The position numbers were made by a program, and so were the translations under genes. Under the pieces are notes generated by a model. It was given only the letters and a program-made list of their open reading frames with translations, searched no databases and was not told the DNA's origin. Shown here in pieces: positions 39,862-48,460 of a stretch of DNA of 64,000 nt; within the stretch, counting starts at the first letter, position 1, and each line of letters starts with the position of its first letter. Source of the DNA: an uncultured bacterium (GTDB taxonomy: Bacteria > Verrucomicrobiota > Lentisphaeria > Victivallales > UBA1829); NCBI GenBank assembly GCA_949292215.1, contig CASEYW010000114.1:1-64000 (forward strand). Reading direction: 5' to 3'.

Positions 39862-39870
39862 TGATATAAT
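39862..39870 (+). promoter_or_regulatory. Extended -10 element upstream of Gfo/Idh/MocA gene
   Basis: TGA-TATAAT lies 41 bases before the ATG at 39912, with no good -35 at normal spacing. This fits an activator-dependent promoter under the divergent AraC protein. Confidence 0.45.
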
Positions 39871-39911
39871 ATAGTCCTAAAAACAAAATAGCAAACAAAC
39901 CGGAGACAGGA

Positions 39912-41009
39912 ATGGAAGAAAAAATCAGATTTGCAGCTCTGATCGGGGCGGGAGCCATGGCGGAATACCACATCCGGGGATTCCGGGAAGCCGGAGCCGA
40001 CGTCTCGGCCATCGTCGATCAGAATCCGGAACACGGCAAACAGTTCGCAAAAAAATGGGGCTTCCCGGGACAATCCTATCTCTCTTTGGAAAAACTTCTT
40101 GCCGCGCGTCCTGAAATACAGGCGGTGTCGGTCATTACGCCGAACAAATTCCATAAGCCGCTGGTATTGGAGGCGCTCTCGCGCGGGCTCCATGTCTTCT
40201 GCGAAAAACCCCCAGCCCTGAACGCTGCGGAAGTCAGCGAAATGGCGGCCCTTGCCAAAGAAAAAAAGCGGATGCTGATGTTCAATCTGAACAACCGTGC
40301 ACGTCTGGACTCACAGTTCATCAAAAAAGAGATCAGCGGAGGAAAAATAGGACGCATCAACTCCGCACAGGCAACGTGGATGCGCCGGACCGGAATTCCG
40401 GGATTCGGCGGCTGGTTCACCACAAAAGCGATCGCGGGAGGCGGTCCGCTGATTGATCTTCTGCACATGATCGACCTGGCGCTCTGGTTCATGGACTTTC
40501 CTGAACCGGATACCATTCTGGCACAGACCTTCAACGACTTCATCAGCGATCCGAATTTTCACGGAAGCTGGGGAAAAATCGTTTCCACCGAAGGGACCAC
40601 GGATGTCGAATCCGCCTGTCATGCGTTTGTCCGCTTCAAAACGGGACAAGTCCTCACGATTCACAACTCCTGGGCGGAACTTGTCAAAGAAGAGGACACC
40701 TATGTCGCACTTCAGGCGACGCATACGGGAGTCCGCATCCGCACGGTCAACAACCAGAACAGCTGTGAACTCTACTCCCAGAAAAACGGATTCTCCGCAG
40801 ACCGCAGCTACCGCTTCCAGCATGACCATGACATGGGACGCACCCGCGCCCCGGAAAACTTCATCCGCGCCCTCAATGGCGAAACAAAACCGCTTACGAC
40901 TCCGGAACAGGCAATCGCCCTGATGCGGATCATCGACGCGGTCTATCTTTCCGCCGCATCCGGAAAACCGGTCCGGATCACATCAAACGGCAAATACAAA
41001 CCCCTGTAA
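39912..41009 (+). CDS. Gfo/Idh/MocA-family oxidoreductase
   Basis: A 365-residue protein with Rossmann start RFAALIGAGAMAEYHIRGF, HVFCEKPPALNAAEV as the catalytic-lysine block, and GGGPLIDLLHMIDLALWF with the active-site region. GGAGACAGGA precedes the ATG. It is followed after 20 bases by a zinc-type dehydrogenase gene, suggesting a two-step sugar or polyol oxidation. The divergent AraC gene probably regulates both. Confidence 0.88.
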   Translation: MEEKIRFAALIGAGAMAEYHIRGFREAGADVSAIVDQNPEHGKQFAKKWGFPGQSYLSLEKLLAARPEIQAVSVITPNKFHKPLVLEALSRGLHVFCEKPPALNAAEVSEMAALAKEKKRMLMFNLNNRARLDSQFIKKEISGGKIGRINSAQATWMRRTGIPGFGGWFTTKAIAGGGPLIDLLHMIDLALWFMDFPEPDTILAQTFNDFISDPNFHGSWGKIVSTEGTTDVESACHAFVRFKTGQVLTIHNSWAELVKEEDTYVALQATHTGVRIRTVNNQNSCELYSQKNGFSADRSYRFQHDHDMGRTRAPENFIRALNGETKPLTTPEQAIALMRIIDAVYLSAASGKPVRITSNGKYKPL

Positions 41010-41029
41010 CAGCATAAGGAGGGATTTTC

Positions 41030-42013
41030 ATGAAAAAAATCGTCATGACAGGTCCGCGCAAAAGCGAGATCGTCGAAGCACCAATTCCGAAAATCAAGGA
41101 TAACGAACTCCTGGTAAAAGTCACGTACACCGGGATGTGCCATTCGGAATGGTATCCGTGGAGTGTCGCGGCACCGGGAGAGGAATTCGGTCACGAAACG
41201 GTCGGAGTCGTTGCCGAATGCGGTTCCAAGGTTACGGATTTCAAACCGGGCGACCGCGTCACAGGTCTCGGCGGAGGAGGCTACCGCGAATATATCGTCA
41301 TGGAACCGGACAAGACCTGTCATGTACCGGACAACCTCAAGGACGAAGACGCCATCGTCGAACCGCTTGCCTGTCTTCTAAGCGCCGCGCTCAAAATGAA
41401 ACCGGAGATGCTCGGCGACTCCATCGCGGTCGTCGGCACAGGATACATGGGACTCGGCATGATCTCCCTCTTCAAAGCCATGGGATATGCCGACATCATC
41501 GCAGTCGATCTCCGCCCCGAAGCGCGCGAAAATGCACGAAAAATGGGCGCAACTGAAGTCTATTCCCCGGATGAGCTTCCCTCGTATTACAGGCTCGACT
41601 GGGATGCCATCGGCTGTCCCGATCTCAAGCGTGATGGACATAAAACCGATATCTTCGGCATCGGGTTTCCCAACGTCATGGAATTCACCGGAACGGAAAG
41701 CGGCCTGCAACTTGCTGGGGAACTTGCCTGCGCACACGGCAGACTGGGAATCGGCGGCTATCACAACGACTCTCTCCGCACCATCGACTACAAACTCTGG
41801 AACTTCAAGGCCATCACCACAATCAACTGCCACGAGCGCAGGATCATGTACGAGGCGGGCCTGTGCAAACGCTGTCTCATGCTCCTTTCCCGGGGAATCT
41901 GGAAATTCACCGGAATGACAACCCATGTCTACTCCATGGAAGAGTTCGACAAGGCAAACGAAGACATGGAAAACCATCGGGGCAACTTCATCAAAGGAGT
42001 AGTCAAAAGCTGA
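41030..42013 (+). CDS. Medium-chain alcohol/polyol dehydrogenase (zinc type)
   Basis: A 327-residue MDR-superfamily enzyme. C37 in YTGMCHSEWYP and the EFGHETVGVV segment supply catalytic zinc ligands; VVGTGYMGLGMISLFKAMG is the NAD-binding loop. The four-cysteine structural zinc loop of classical alcohol dehydrogenases is missing. AGGAGG precedes the ATG. It lies in one transcription unit with the upstream Gfo/Idh/MocA gene and ends at a bidirectional terminator. Confidence 0.87.
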   Translation: MKKIVMTGPRKSEIVEAPIPKIKDNELLVKVTYTGMCHSEWYPWSVAAPGEEFGHETVGVVAECGSKVTDFKPGDRVTGLGGGGYREYIVMEPDKTCHVPDNLKDEDAIVEPLACLLSAALKMKPEMLGDSIAVVGTGYMGLGMISLFKAMGYADIIAVDLRPEARENARKMGATEVYSPDELPSYYRLDWDAIGCPDLKRDGHKTDIFGIGFPNVMEFTGTESGLQLAGELACAHGRLGIGGYHNDSLRTIDYKLWNFKAITTINCHERRIMYEAGLCKRCLMLLSRGIWKFTGMTTHVYSMEEFDKANEDMENHRGNFIKGVVKS

Positions 42014-42042
42014 TCTCCCCGAAAACGGTTTCCTCAATCTCT

Positions 42043-42090
42043 AAAAAAAGAGGCGATTTCTCCAAGATTCGGGGATACGCCTCTTTTCTT
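42043..42090. terminator. Bidirectional terminator
   Basis: AAAGAGGCG/CGCCTCTTT stem with flanking A and T tracts, between the convergent MDR and SDR genes. Confidence 0.75.
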
Positions 42091-42097
42091 AAGCAGA

Positions 42098-42850
42098 TCA
42101 ATGGAAATTCATGCCGCCATTGATATCCAGACAAATTCCAGTCAGATAACGTCCGCCTTCTCCGGCAAGGAATGCGGCGGCAAGCCCGACATCACGCGGC
42201 TTTCCGAGTCCGAGGGGAACCGTTTTCGCCAGTTTCTCAACACCTTCCGCGCCATGCGTTTGGAAAAGCAGTTCCGTCTCAATGATTCCCGGGGCCAGCG
42301 CATTCACTGTGATATTGTACGGTGCTCCGGTCCGCGCCAGAGTCCGGGTAAAAGAGAGAATCCCGCCTTTCGTCGCCGCATAATGAACATGTCCGAACAA
42401 AGCGCCGCGATAGGCGACAATGGAAGTCATATTAATAATCCGTCCGGATTTCTGAGCCCGCATGATCTCCATTGCCGCTTTTGACATCAGAAACAGACTC
42501 TTTAAATTCGTCTTCAGGATAAAATCCCAGTCTTCTTCCGAGGTTTCGAAAATATCCTGAGCCTTTGTCGTACCGGCATTGTTCACAAGAATATCAAGAC
42601 GTCCGAATTCCGAACGGACAAAATCAAATAATTTTGCGACATCGGTGCGTTCGCTGACATCCGCCTGAAACGGAACGGCTTTCCCGCCTTTTTCCTGAAT
42701 CTCCTGACAAATGCTCTCCGCATGAACCGCATCGGTACGATAATTCACAATGACACAGGCTCCTTTTTCCGCAAGTACAGCGGCTATGCCACGCCCAAGA
42801 CCGCGAGAAGCTCCGGTCACAAGTGCAATTTTCCCTTCAAGTTCCCTCAT
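42098..42850 (-). CDS. FabG-like short-chain dehydrogenase/reductase
   Basis: A 250-residue SDR with TGASRGLGRGIA cofactor loop, NNAG in DILVNNAGTTKA, catalytic Ser in INMTSIVAYRG and Y-x3-K in HYAATKGGIL, ending GGRYLTGICLDINGGMNFH as in FabG/glucose dehydrogenase relatives. It appears to stand alone. The isolated context argues against the fatty-acid FabG and for a sugar or polyol reductase. The 356-base gap to 43207 holds only a weak terminator for the tsaC operon and no gene I can support. Confidence 0.86.
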   Translation of the reverse strand: MRELEGKIALVTGASRGLGRGIAAVLAEKGACVIVNYRTDAVHAESICQEIQEKGGKAVPFQADVSERTDVAKLFDFVRSEFGRLDILVNNAGTTKAQDIFETSEEDWDFILKTNLKSLFLMSKAAMEIMRAQKSGRIINMTSIVAYRGALFGHVHYAATKGGILSFTRTLARTGAPYNITVNALAPGIIETELLFQTHGAEGVEKLAKTVPLGLGKPRDVGLAAAFLAGEGGRYLTGICLDINGGMNFH

Positions 42851-43130
42851 GACAACTTCCTTTCCGAATGAATATTCCTCTCAATCTCATACGATAATGT
42901 ACAGAAGAATCCGGGAAAATACAATCCGGGAACCATCCCTTCTCCGGAAAAACTGCTTGACCTTCACATTACATCCTTCCATTCATAAAAAACAACACAA
43001 TGTGAACGGCAACAGCCTTCTCACAGAGGAAAAAGAATGCAGCATTTTTCCGGACGGTCGGACTGCTTCCCCGCGTCGCAGCCCGACGATGTGATGCCGG
43101 ACGTGCAAAGCGCACCCCGACATTCACAAT

Positions 43131-43173
43131 AAAAAGATACCGGCCCGAGCATAAGGTAAACTTGCGAAGCCGG
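43131..43173 (-). terminator. Possible terminator of the ribF-tsaC operon
   Basis: A CCGGC/GCCGG stem with a large loop is followed on the minus strand by a TATCTTTTT tract, 35-75 bases downstream of the tsaC stop. Confidence 0.4.
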
Positions 43174-43206
43174 AATTCCCCTCAAACGAGGTCTTCCGTT
43201 ACGAAC

Positions 43207-43800
43207 TCAAACCCGTTTCAGAGCGGCATCAATCATTGAGCCGGTAATGACCCCCTCGCGCAGAATCTTATAAGAATTATCCGCATTGACAAGGACGACC
43301 GTAGAGGCAATGGAATTCTTTGGCAGAGGGCCTCCATCCATTGTGAAATCGGGCTGTTCGGCGAGCGTTTCGAGCGCATACCGGATCTCCAGTGCGGGAG
43401 GCTGGCCGGAACGGTTTGCACTGGTTGAAGCCAGCGGTCTGCGATACGCCTTCAGCAGCGAAAGAATCCATGGATGATCCGGAATACGGAAACCGAAGGT
43501 GGAACCGCCGGCATCGGGGACGACAAGAGTGATCGGGCCGGGCATAAACGCATGCGCCAGTTTCTCAGCGTTTTCCGGAAGAGGACAACCGCAAAGAATT
43601 TCCGCATACCGGATCTCCGGCAGAAAAGCAGCGAGAGGTTTGTTCTCCGCCCGATGTTTCATTGCGTAAATCCGGTCACGCGCTTCGGAATCCTCCCAGT
43701 CGCAAACGAGTCCGTAAACGGTTTCCGTAGGGACCAGCAGCACAGCGCCCTTCCGTTTCAGGGCTGCGAGAGCCTTCGAAAGTACAGGTTCCGTGATCAT
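43207..43800 (-). CDS. tsaC: Threonylcarbamoyl-AMP synthase (Sua5/YrdC/YciO family)
   Basis: A 197-residue YrdC-fold protein, the enzyme making threonylcarbamoyl-AMP for the t6A modification at tRNA position 37. LLVPTETVYGLVCDW, AMKHRAENKPLAAFL, PGPITLVVPD and ASTSANRSGQPPAL are the conserved nucleotide-binding blocks. There is no C-terminal Sua5 domain, so it is the short TsaC type. It overlaps queD by four bases at the tail of a minus-strand operon that starts with ribF. Confidence 0.93.
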   Translation of the reverse strand: MITEPVLSKALAALKRKGAVLLVPTETVYGLVCDWEDSEARDRIYAMKHRAENKPLAAFLPEIRYAEILCGCPLPENAEKLAHAFMPGPITLVVPDAGGSTFGFRIPDHPWILSLLKAYRRPLASTSANRSGQPPALEIRYALETLAEQPDFTMDGGPLPKNSIASTVVLVNADNSYKILREGVITGSMIDAALKRV

Positions 43801-44168
43801 TCTTCAAAATAGCTCGCACCGGAGCTCTGATTTTCCCCGACGCGGACCCGATGGACCTTGATCCCGTTGCCATTCAGCTTTTCGCCGAGAGTTTTGTAAA
43901 TGTACATGGCGAGATTCTCGCTGGTCGGATTGATTTTATCAAACGGAGGAACCGTATTGAGATCCTTGTGGTCAAGCGTCAGGAGAAGGGCATCCAATTC
44001 CCGTTTGAGCGCTTTGAAATCGACGGCAATGCCGATTTCATCCAGTTTTCCCGAGCGGATAAAGACCTGAACGCTCCAGTTGTGTCCATGCTTTTCCGAA
44101 CAGTTTCCGCAATACCCTTTCAGAGAATGTGCGGAAGAAAATTCCCTGATGACATCCAATTCAAACAT
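43797..44168 (-). CDS. queD: 6-carboxy-5,6,7,8-tetrahydropterin synthase (QueD/PTPS family)
   Basis: A 123-residue T-fold enzyme. REFSSAHSLKGYCGNCSEKHGHNW carries the catalytic Cys and the zinc-binding His residues, and DFKALKRELDALLLTLDHKDLN is the family helix-turn. It makes CPH4, the second intermediate of queuosine/7-deazaguanine synthesis. AAGGA lies seven bases before the ATG at 44168. The gene is two bases downstream of the MerR-like membrane protein and overlaps tsaC. No queG or queA lies in this cluster; the QueG-like genes at 55 kb look different. Confidence 0.92.
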   Translation of the reverse strand: MFELDVIREFSSAHSLKGYCGNCSEKHGHNWSVQVFIRSGKLDEIGIAVDFKALKRELDALLLTLDHKDLNTVPPFDKINPTSENLAMYIYKTLGEKLNGNGIKVHRVRVGENQSSGASYFEE

Positions 44169-44169
44169 C

Positions 44170-45249
44170 TTATTTTCCTTTCTTCGCCTCATCCGCGGGA
44201 CGTGCGGATGATTCTGTTTTACCATCCTTTGCCGAAACAGCCCTGTCTTTGAGAGCAGCCTCAAGTTCTTTTCGAACCCGGGAACGCTCCGCTTCCATAT
44301 TGCGCAACTGTTTTTCCTGCTGCTGGATTCGAGCTTCCAGGTCTTGAATCATCTTAGCTTTTTCGTCGCTGCGGATCAGCTCGGACTGATGGTTCAGTTT
44401 TTCTGTCAACTCGCGGACAACTTTCTCGTTATCCCCGTTCAGTTTTTCCAGTCTTTCCAAAAAACTCTTCTTTTCTGCGGCGAACCGCTCTTTCATCGCG
44501 GCGACCTCTGCATCCCGGGAAGACTTCATCGCGGAAAGTGCCTTGTCAAACTCCTGTTTTTGAACGGAGAGTCCCGATTTCAACTCGGCAATTCCTTTCT
44601 TCAACTCTTCTGCGGACCCGGTCAGACGCACAGTCCGGTCCTCCACGGAACGGATCGCAACGCCGTGTTCCGCCGTCTTCCCCGCATTGAGCAGATTCTG
44701 CTCGGTCTGTGCCCGAATCCCAAAAAACAGAAAAAACGATAGCACACAAAGCAAAAGCAGCAGAACAAAAACAATTCCATATCCGATATACAGTTTACGC
44801 TCCGCTTTCCCCGCTTTGTTTTCCAGTGTTTCGATCCGGTTGGCCATATTCTGGAAGCTCTCGGCGAAGAGACGTCCGATCTCATCGGACTGCCGCTGTG
44901 CGATCAGCGCAAAATCCTCGCGGGGCGCCCCTTCCGACGCCTCAGAACGAGGGACTGGAACATTCTCTTTCGCGGCTTGTTCCGTTTTCTCCTGAAGATC
45001 CGCCGGTTCCGCTCTCATCGGGTGCTTTTTGGCAAGTTCCGTTTCAATATCGCCCGAAGCCAGACCTTTGTTGCGGAGCTCGGAAATCTCTTTCAACACC
45101 TCGACCGCCGCCCCGGTATAGACCCGGCGTCGCCCGACTGTTTTATAATCAATATACGGAGAATATTTTGAAAGCCAGTCGTTGATCGTGGTTCTCGCGA
45201 CTCCGACCGCTTCCGCAAGCTCCATTACGGTATAGGTTTTGTCATCCAT
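44170..45249 (-). CDS. Membrane-tethered MerR-like HTH protein with coiled coil
   Basis: A 359-residue protein of unusual layout. Residues 5-70 form a MerR-type winged HTH (YTVMELAEAVGVARTTINDWLSK, then VGRRRVYTGAAVEVLKEI). A hydrophilic linker leads to one transmembrane helix at about 154-178. The remaining 180 residues are charged and heptad-like (for example ELTEKLNHQSELIRSDEKAK, MEAERSRVRKELEAALKD), a long coiled coil that would lie outside the cytoplasm. The ATG at 45249 has AAAGGAG nine bases upstream; it overlaps ribF by eight bases. A DNA-anchoring role like that of B. subtilis RacA, or a membrane-bound regulator, is conceivable; neither is shown. Confidence 0.75.
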   Translation of the reverse strand: MDDKTYTVMELAEAVGVARTTINDWLSKYSPYIDYKTVGRRRVYTGAAVEVLKEISELRNKGLASGDIETELAKKHPMRAEPADLQEKTEQAAKENVPVPRSEASEGAPREDFALIAQRQSDEIGRLFAESFQNMANRIETLENKAGKAERKLYIGYGIVFVLLLLLCVLSFFLFFGIRAQTEQNLLNAGKTAEHGVAIRSVEDRTVRLTGSAEELKKGIAELKSGLSVQKQEFDKALSAMKSSRDAEVAAMKERFAAEKKSFLERLEKLNGDNEKVVRELTEKLNHQSELIRSDEKAKMIQDLEARIQQQEKQLRNMEAERSRVRKELEAALKDRAVSAKDGKTESSARPADEAKKGK

Positions 45250-46216
45250 GCAAATCATCTCCTTTCAAAAGATCCGCGGCGACGGCGATATCCGCGTGAA
45301 TCTGTTTTTTCAGCTCCTCAACGGAATCGAATTTCAACTCTCCCCGCACACGTGCGACCAGCTCCACCGACATTTCTCTGCCATAGAGTTCCGGCGAACG
45401 ATCGAACACATGCACCTCCACCTTGGGCTGCGGGTGCTCCTCCTTCCGGATGGTCGGCGCCACACCGATCGAAGTGATGGACGGCAACACCGTCTCATCC
45501 CCCTTCACCCTTGCCAGCGTCGCATAGACTCCATACGGCGGAAGAACTCCCGCATCCAGTTCCAGATTGGCAGTTGCCGCCTCCAGAAGTTTCCCTGCAA
45601 GCCCCATTCCGTGCACCACAGTCCCGAACAGACGGTACCGGCGCCCCATCATCCCGGAAACGATCTCCAGATTTCCCTCTGCCAGAGCACCGCGGATTGC
45701 CGTGCTGCTGACAATCCGGTGCTGAAACATCACTTCGTCCACCGGACGGAACTGGAATCCATCCTGCTCCGCCCTTCGCATCAGATCCTGGCGCGATCCT
45801 GCAGCCCGGCAGCCGAACCTCCATTTGCTTCCGACACAAAGCCCTTTCAGCTCCACTCCCGGAAAATTCAGGCACTGATCCAGAAACGCATCCGGGGAAA
45901 GGGATGCAAACTCTTTCGTAAACGGAATCCGCACCAGCGCCGCCGCTCCATAACAATGAATCAAACGCGCTTTTTCATACTGCGGGAACAAAAGACGCGG
46001 CGCATGCTCCGGCGTTAAAACAGACCGGGGATGCGGATAAAATGTCACCACGACGGGAACCGTCCCGTTCTCCGCAGCAAGTTCGACCAGCTCCTTCAGA
46101 ACCCGCTGATGGCCAAGATGAACACCGTCAAACACGCCGATGGCGGCAGAGACACGCGAAATACCGGAATCTCTCAGCTGCCCGAGATTCTGTGTAATGA
46201 TAAAAGGTTCGGACAT
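45242..46216 (-). CDS. ribF: Bifunctional riboflavin kinase/FAD synthetase
   Basis: A 324-residue enzyme making FMN and FAD. The N-terminal adenylyltransferase domain has IGVFDGVHLGHQ (26-37), TFYPHP and SSTAIR (170-175). The C-terminal kinase domain starts at GRRYRLFGTVVHG and ends with ELYGREMSVELVARVRGELKF. The usual GFPTANL motif of the kinase reads LEAATANL here (P to A at residue 214), a departure at a nucleotide-binding site. It heads the operon with the MerR-like gene, queD and tsaC. Confidence 0.94.
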   Translation of the reverse strand: MSEPFIITQNLGQLRDSGISRVSAAIGVFDGVHLGHQRVLKELVELAAENGTVPVVVTFYPHPRSVLTPEHAPRLLFPQYEKARLIHCYGAAALVRIPFTKEFASLSPDAFLDQCLNFPGVELKGLCVGSKWRFGCRAAGSRQDLMRRAEQDGFQFRPVDEVMFQHRIVSSTAIRGALAEGNLEIVSGMMGRRYRLFGTVVHGMGLAGKLLEAATANLELDAGVLPPYGVYATLARVKGDETVLPSITSIGVAPTIRKEEHPQPKVEVHVFDRSPELYGREMSVELVARVRGELKFDSVEELKKQIHADIAVAADLLKGDDLHG

Positions 46217-46297
46217 TTTACGTTTCGTTCTTTCTGTTTCTGAACGGATAAAGTAGCATAAAATCAGTTTTTTTCAATTCCGGAAGGAGATTTCCGG

Positions 46298-46330
46298 AAA
46301 ACAAAACGGGACGGCATTTGCGCCGTCCCG
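46298..46330 (-). terminator. Terminator of the sugar oxidoreductase/isomerase unit
   Basis: CGGGACGGC/GCCGTCCCG stem, nine bp, six-base loop, followed on the minus strand by TTTTGTTTT, 28 bases after the Gfo/Idh/MocA stop. Confidence 0.8.
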
Positions 46331-46357
46331 GAAGTTCCGAACGTACTGCGGATCTTC

Positions 46358-47479
46358 TTATTCGTCGAGGTCCCCTTCTTCAAGTCCGAGCGGAAGCGGA
46401 GCAGGACGTTCGCACGTTGTCGTGAGTTCGACCTTTCTGCCGAGCTTGCTGGACTTATCAAAGGAAAGCATGATCTCAAGAACGTGATTCGCCAGTTCAC
46501 CGTTCGCACGGTGCTTGCGTCCGCTCTGCAGGGCGCAGCCCATATCGGCAGCACCGATACTGCGGCTGTTCTCCGTGTAGTTGTAGGCCAGAGGCACATC
46601 CTTCCACTCGGAGTAACCCGGACGGAACAGGCGGACCGGCCCGCCGAAGGTGTTCGGATCGGGCACCTGCAGAGAACCGTCGGTTCCGTAGATTTCGATC
46701 GGAGCGTGTCCGTGCTTCCAGACATCGAAACTGGCAATCATGGAGATGATCGCGCCGCACTGGAACTCGATCACGCCGGCAAGATGCGTATTCACCGTCA
46801 CAGGATACCTGTCAAACGGTTTATATTTGTCCTGATACTGCTCCGCGACTTCGGGACCGAAGGTGCGGTAGTCGTACCCTCTCGAAGTGATCGCCGTCAC
46901 ACTCTTTGCAGGTCCGAGCATATTGACAAGCGAAGTCACATAGTAGGGGCCAAGATCGAGCATCGGGCCGGCTCCGTAATCATAGAAAAAGGGAGCCTGA
47001 GCCCATTTTTCAGGACCGCGTCCCTGAACAATCGCAGTACCGGAAAGGGGTCTTCCGATCCAGCCGTCGTCGATCATTTTACGGGCAGTCTGCTGTCCGC
47101 CGCCGAGGAAAGTATCGGGAGCACAGCCGACGCGGAGCCCTTTTTCCTTTGCCAGAGCAATCACTTTCGCCGCATCATCAAAATCGACTCCGAACGGTTT
47201 TTCGGAATAAGCGTTCTTGCCCGCGTTCAGGGTATCCATTGCGATCTTGGAGTGAACCTGCGGGGGGGTCAGATTCAAGACGATGTCAAGATCCGGAATG
47301 GCGAAAAGTTCGTCATTCGTCATATTGGGGACACCGTGCTTTTCGAATTTGGCCTTCGACCGCTCGGGGATAATGTCGGAACAGGCTACGACTTCCAGCA
47401 TTCTGAATTTTTTGGACGCATTGAAATACGTCTCGCTGATCATGCCGCATCCGACAATACCGACTTTGATTTTTCTCAT
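46358..47479 (-). CDS. Gfo/Idh/MocA-family oxidoreductase
   Basis: A 373-residue protein from ATG 47479 (a TTG nine bases upstream is an alternative). The Rossmann motif is VGIVGCGMISETYF, the catalytic block is NAYSEKPFGVDFDDA, and YYGAG-like FYDYGAGPMLDLGPYYVTSLVNML carries the active-site region. It resembles family members that oxidise sugars in glycan breakdown. It lies 24 bases downstream of a sugar phosphate isomerase/epimerase gene, a frequent pairing, and upstream of a strong terminator. Confidence 0.88.
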   Translation of the reverse strand: MRKIKVGIVGCGMISETYFNASKKFRMLEVVACSDIIPERSKAKFEKHGVPNMTNDELFAIPDLDIVLNLTPPQVHSKIAMDTLNAGKNAYSEKPFGVDFDDAAKVIALAKEKGLRVGCAPDTFLGGGQQTARKMIDDGWIGRPLSGTAIVQGRGPEKWAQAPFFYDYGAGPMLDLGPYYVTSLVNMLGPAKSVTAITSRGYDYRTFGPEVAEQYQDKYKPFDRYPVTVNTHLAGVIEFQCGAIISMIASFDVWKHGHAPIEIYGTDGSLQVPDPNTFGGPVRLFRPGYSEWKDVPLAYNYTENSRSIGAADMGCALQSGRKHRANGELANHVLEIMLSFDKSSKLGRKVELTTTCERPAPLPLGLEEGDLDE

Positions 47480-47503
47480 TTTCTGCAACTCTTTATCAGA
47501 AGA

Positions 47504-48298
47504 TTATTTGTTGCCTGCAGCGAGTCCGTTTTCCGTCATGAACTTGTAACTCTGTTCAATCGCGGAAACCATTTCCACATTGCAGAAATCGAGTTCAACG
47601 ATAACCGCCTGTGTCGCTGCCGGTGCATTCGCAATCAGATCCTTGATCGGAAGGGTTCCTGTTCCCAGAGGCATGAGTTCGACTTTGCGGTCGAGGATGC
47701 CATTGACCATCTTGTCACCACTGACGTTCTGGCTGGCGACGCCGTCCTTCATGTGAAGGAGAATCGTCTTGTCCGCAAACTTCTTGAGCATTTCCACCGG
47801 ATTCTCTTTGCCGAGATTCGTGGACCAGAAGCAGTCGAGTTCCAGTTTGACATTTGGACAGAGTTCCAGATAGGACTCATATTTGAGTTTGCCGTCGATG
47901 CGCTGGAACTCAAAGTCATGGTTGTGCTGGAACAGAGTGAAGCCGTTTCTCGCAAGGATTTCCTGCATTTTGCAGGTGGCTTCAGCGGTCTGTTTGATGG
48001 AATCCATATCTTTGAACTCATTGGGACCGTATCCGCAGACAATCTTGTCGAGGCCGAGAATATCCGCGATTTCCATCACTTCCCCGATGTTGCCGCTGCG
48101 GGCCCACGGTGAATGGGAGGAGATCATTCCAAGTCCAAGATCACTGATGATTTTCTTGAACTCGGAGGGACGGAGATTCCAGAATCCCGCAGGTTCCACA
48201 AGTTTGTAGCCGATATCGGCAACTTTTTTCAGGACGGCGACGAAATCTTTCTGTGCAAGATCTCTGAGTGAGTAGAGCTGTACTCCGATTGGAAGCAT
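47504..48298 (-). CDS. Sugar phosphate isomerase/epimerase (xylose isomerase-like TIM barrel)
   Basis: A 264-residue TIM barrel of the AP endonuclease 2/IolE superfamily. GVQLYSLRDLAQKDFVAVLKKVADIGYKLVEPAG, HNHDFEF, LELDCFWS and LLHMKDGV supply metal-binding residues at strand ends. The substrate is probably the 3-keto or isomeric sugar produced by the neighbouring oxidoreductase. It is transcribed first in the two-gene unit and is divergent from an AraC regulator, with a 162-base shared control region. Confidence 0.88.
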   Translation of the reverse strand: MLPIGVQLYSLRDLAQKDFVAVLKKVADIGYKLVEPAGFWNLRPSEFKKIISDLGLGMISSHSPWARSGNIGEVMEIADILGLDKIVCGYGPNEFKDMDSIKQTAEATCKMQEILARNGFTLFQHNHDFEFQRIDGKLKYESYLELCPNVKLELDCFWSTNLGKENPVEMLKKFADKTILLHMKDGVASQNVSGDKMVNGILDRKVELMPLGTGTLPIKDLIANAPAATQAVIVELDFCNVEMVSAIEQSYKFMTENGLAAGNK

Positions 48299-48460
48299 GG
48301 CATCATTCCTTTTTTTTAGTTGATTCCGAGCGTTTCGCTCTTGATTTCATAATTAACTGAAAGTATTTTACTCTGGAATAAGTATATCACGCGAATGAGT
48401 CGCGCACAATTGATAAAAGATATTTTCTTTTGACGAAAAATCTCTTTTGGAAAGGATTCT

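Noticed and set aside
42851-43206. Small gene or tRNA-like structure between the SDR and tsaC
   Set aside because: No cloverleaf, T-loop sequence or credible reading frame; only a weak terminator-like hairpin was found.
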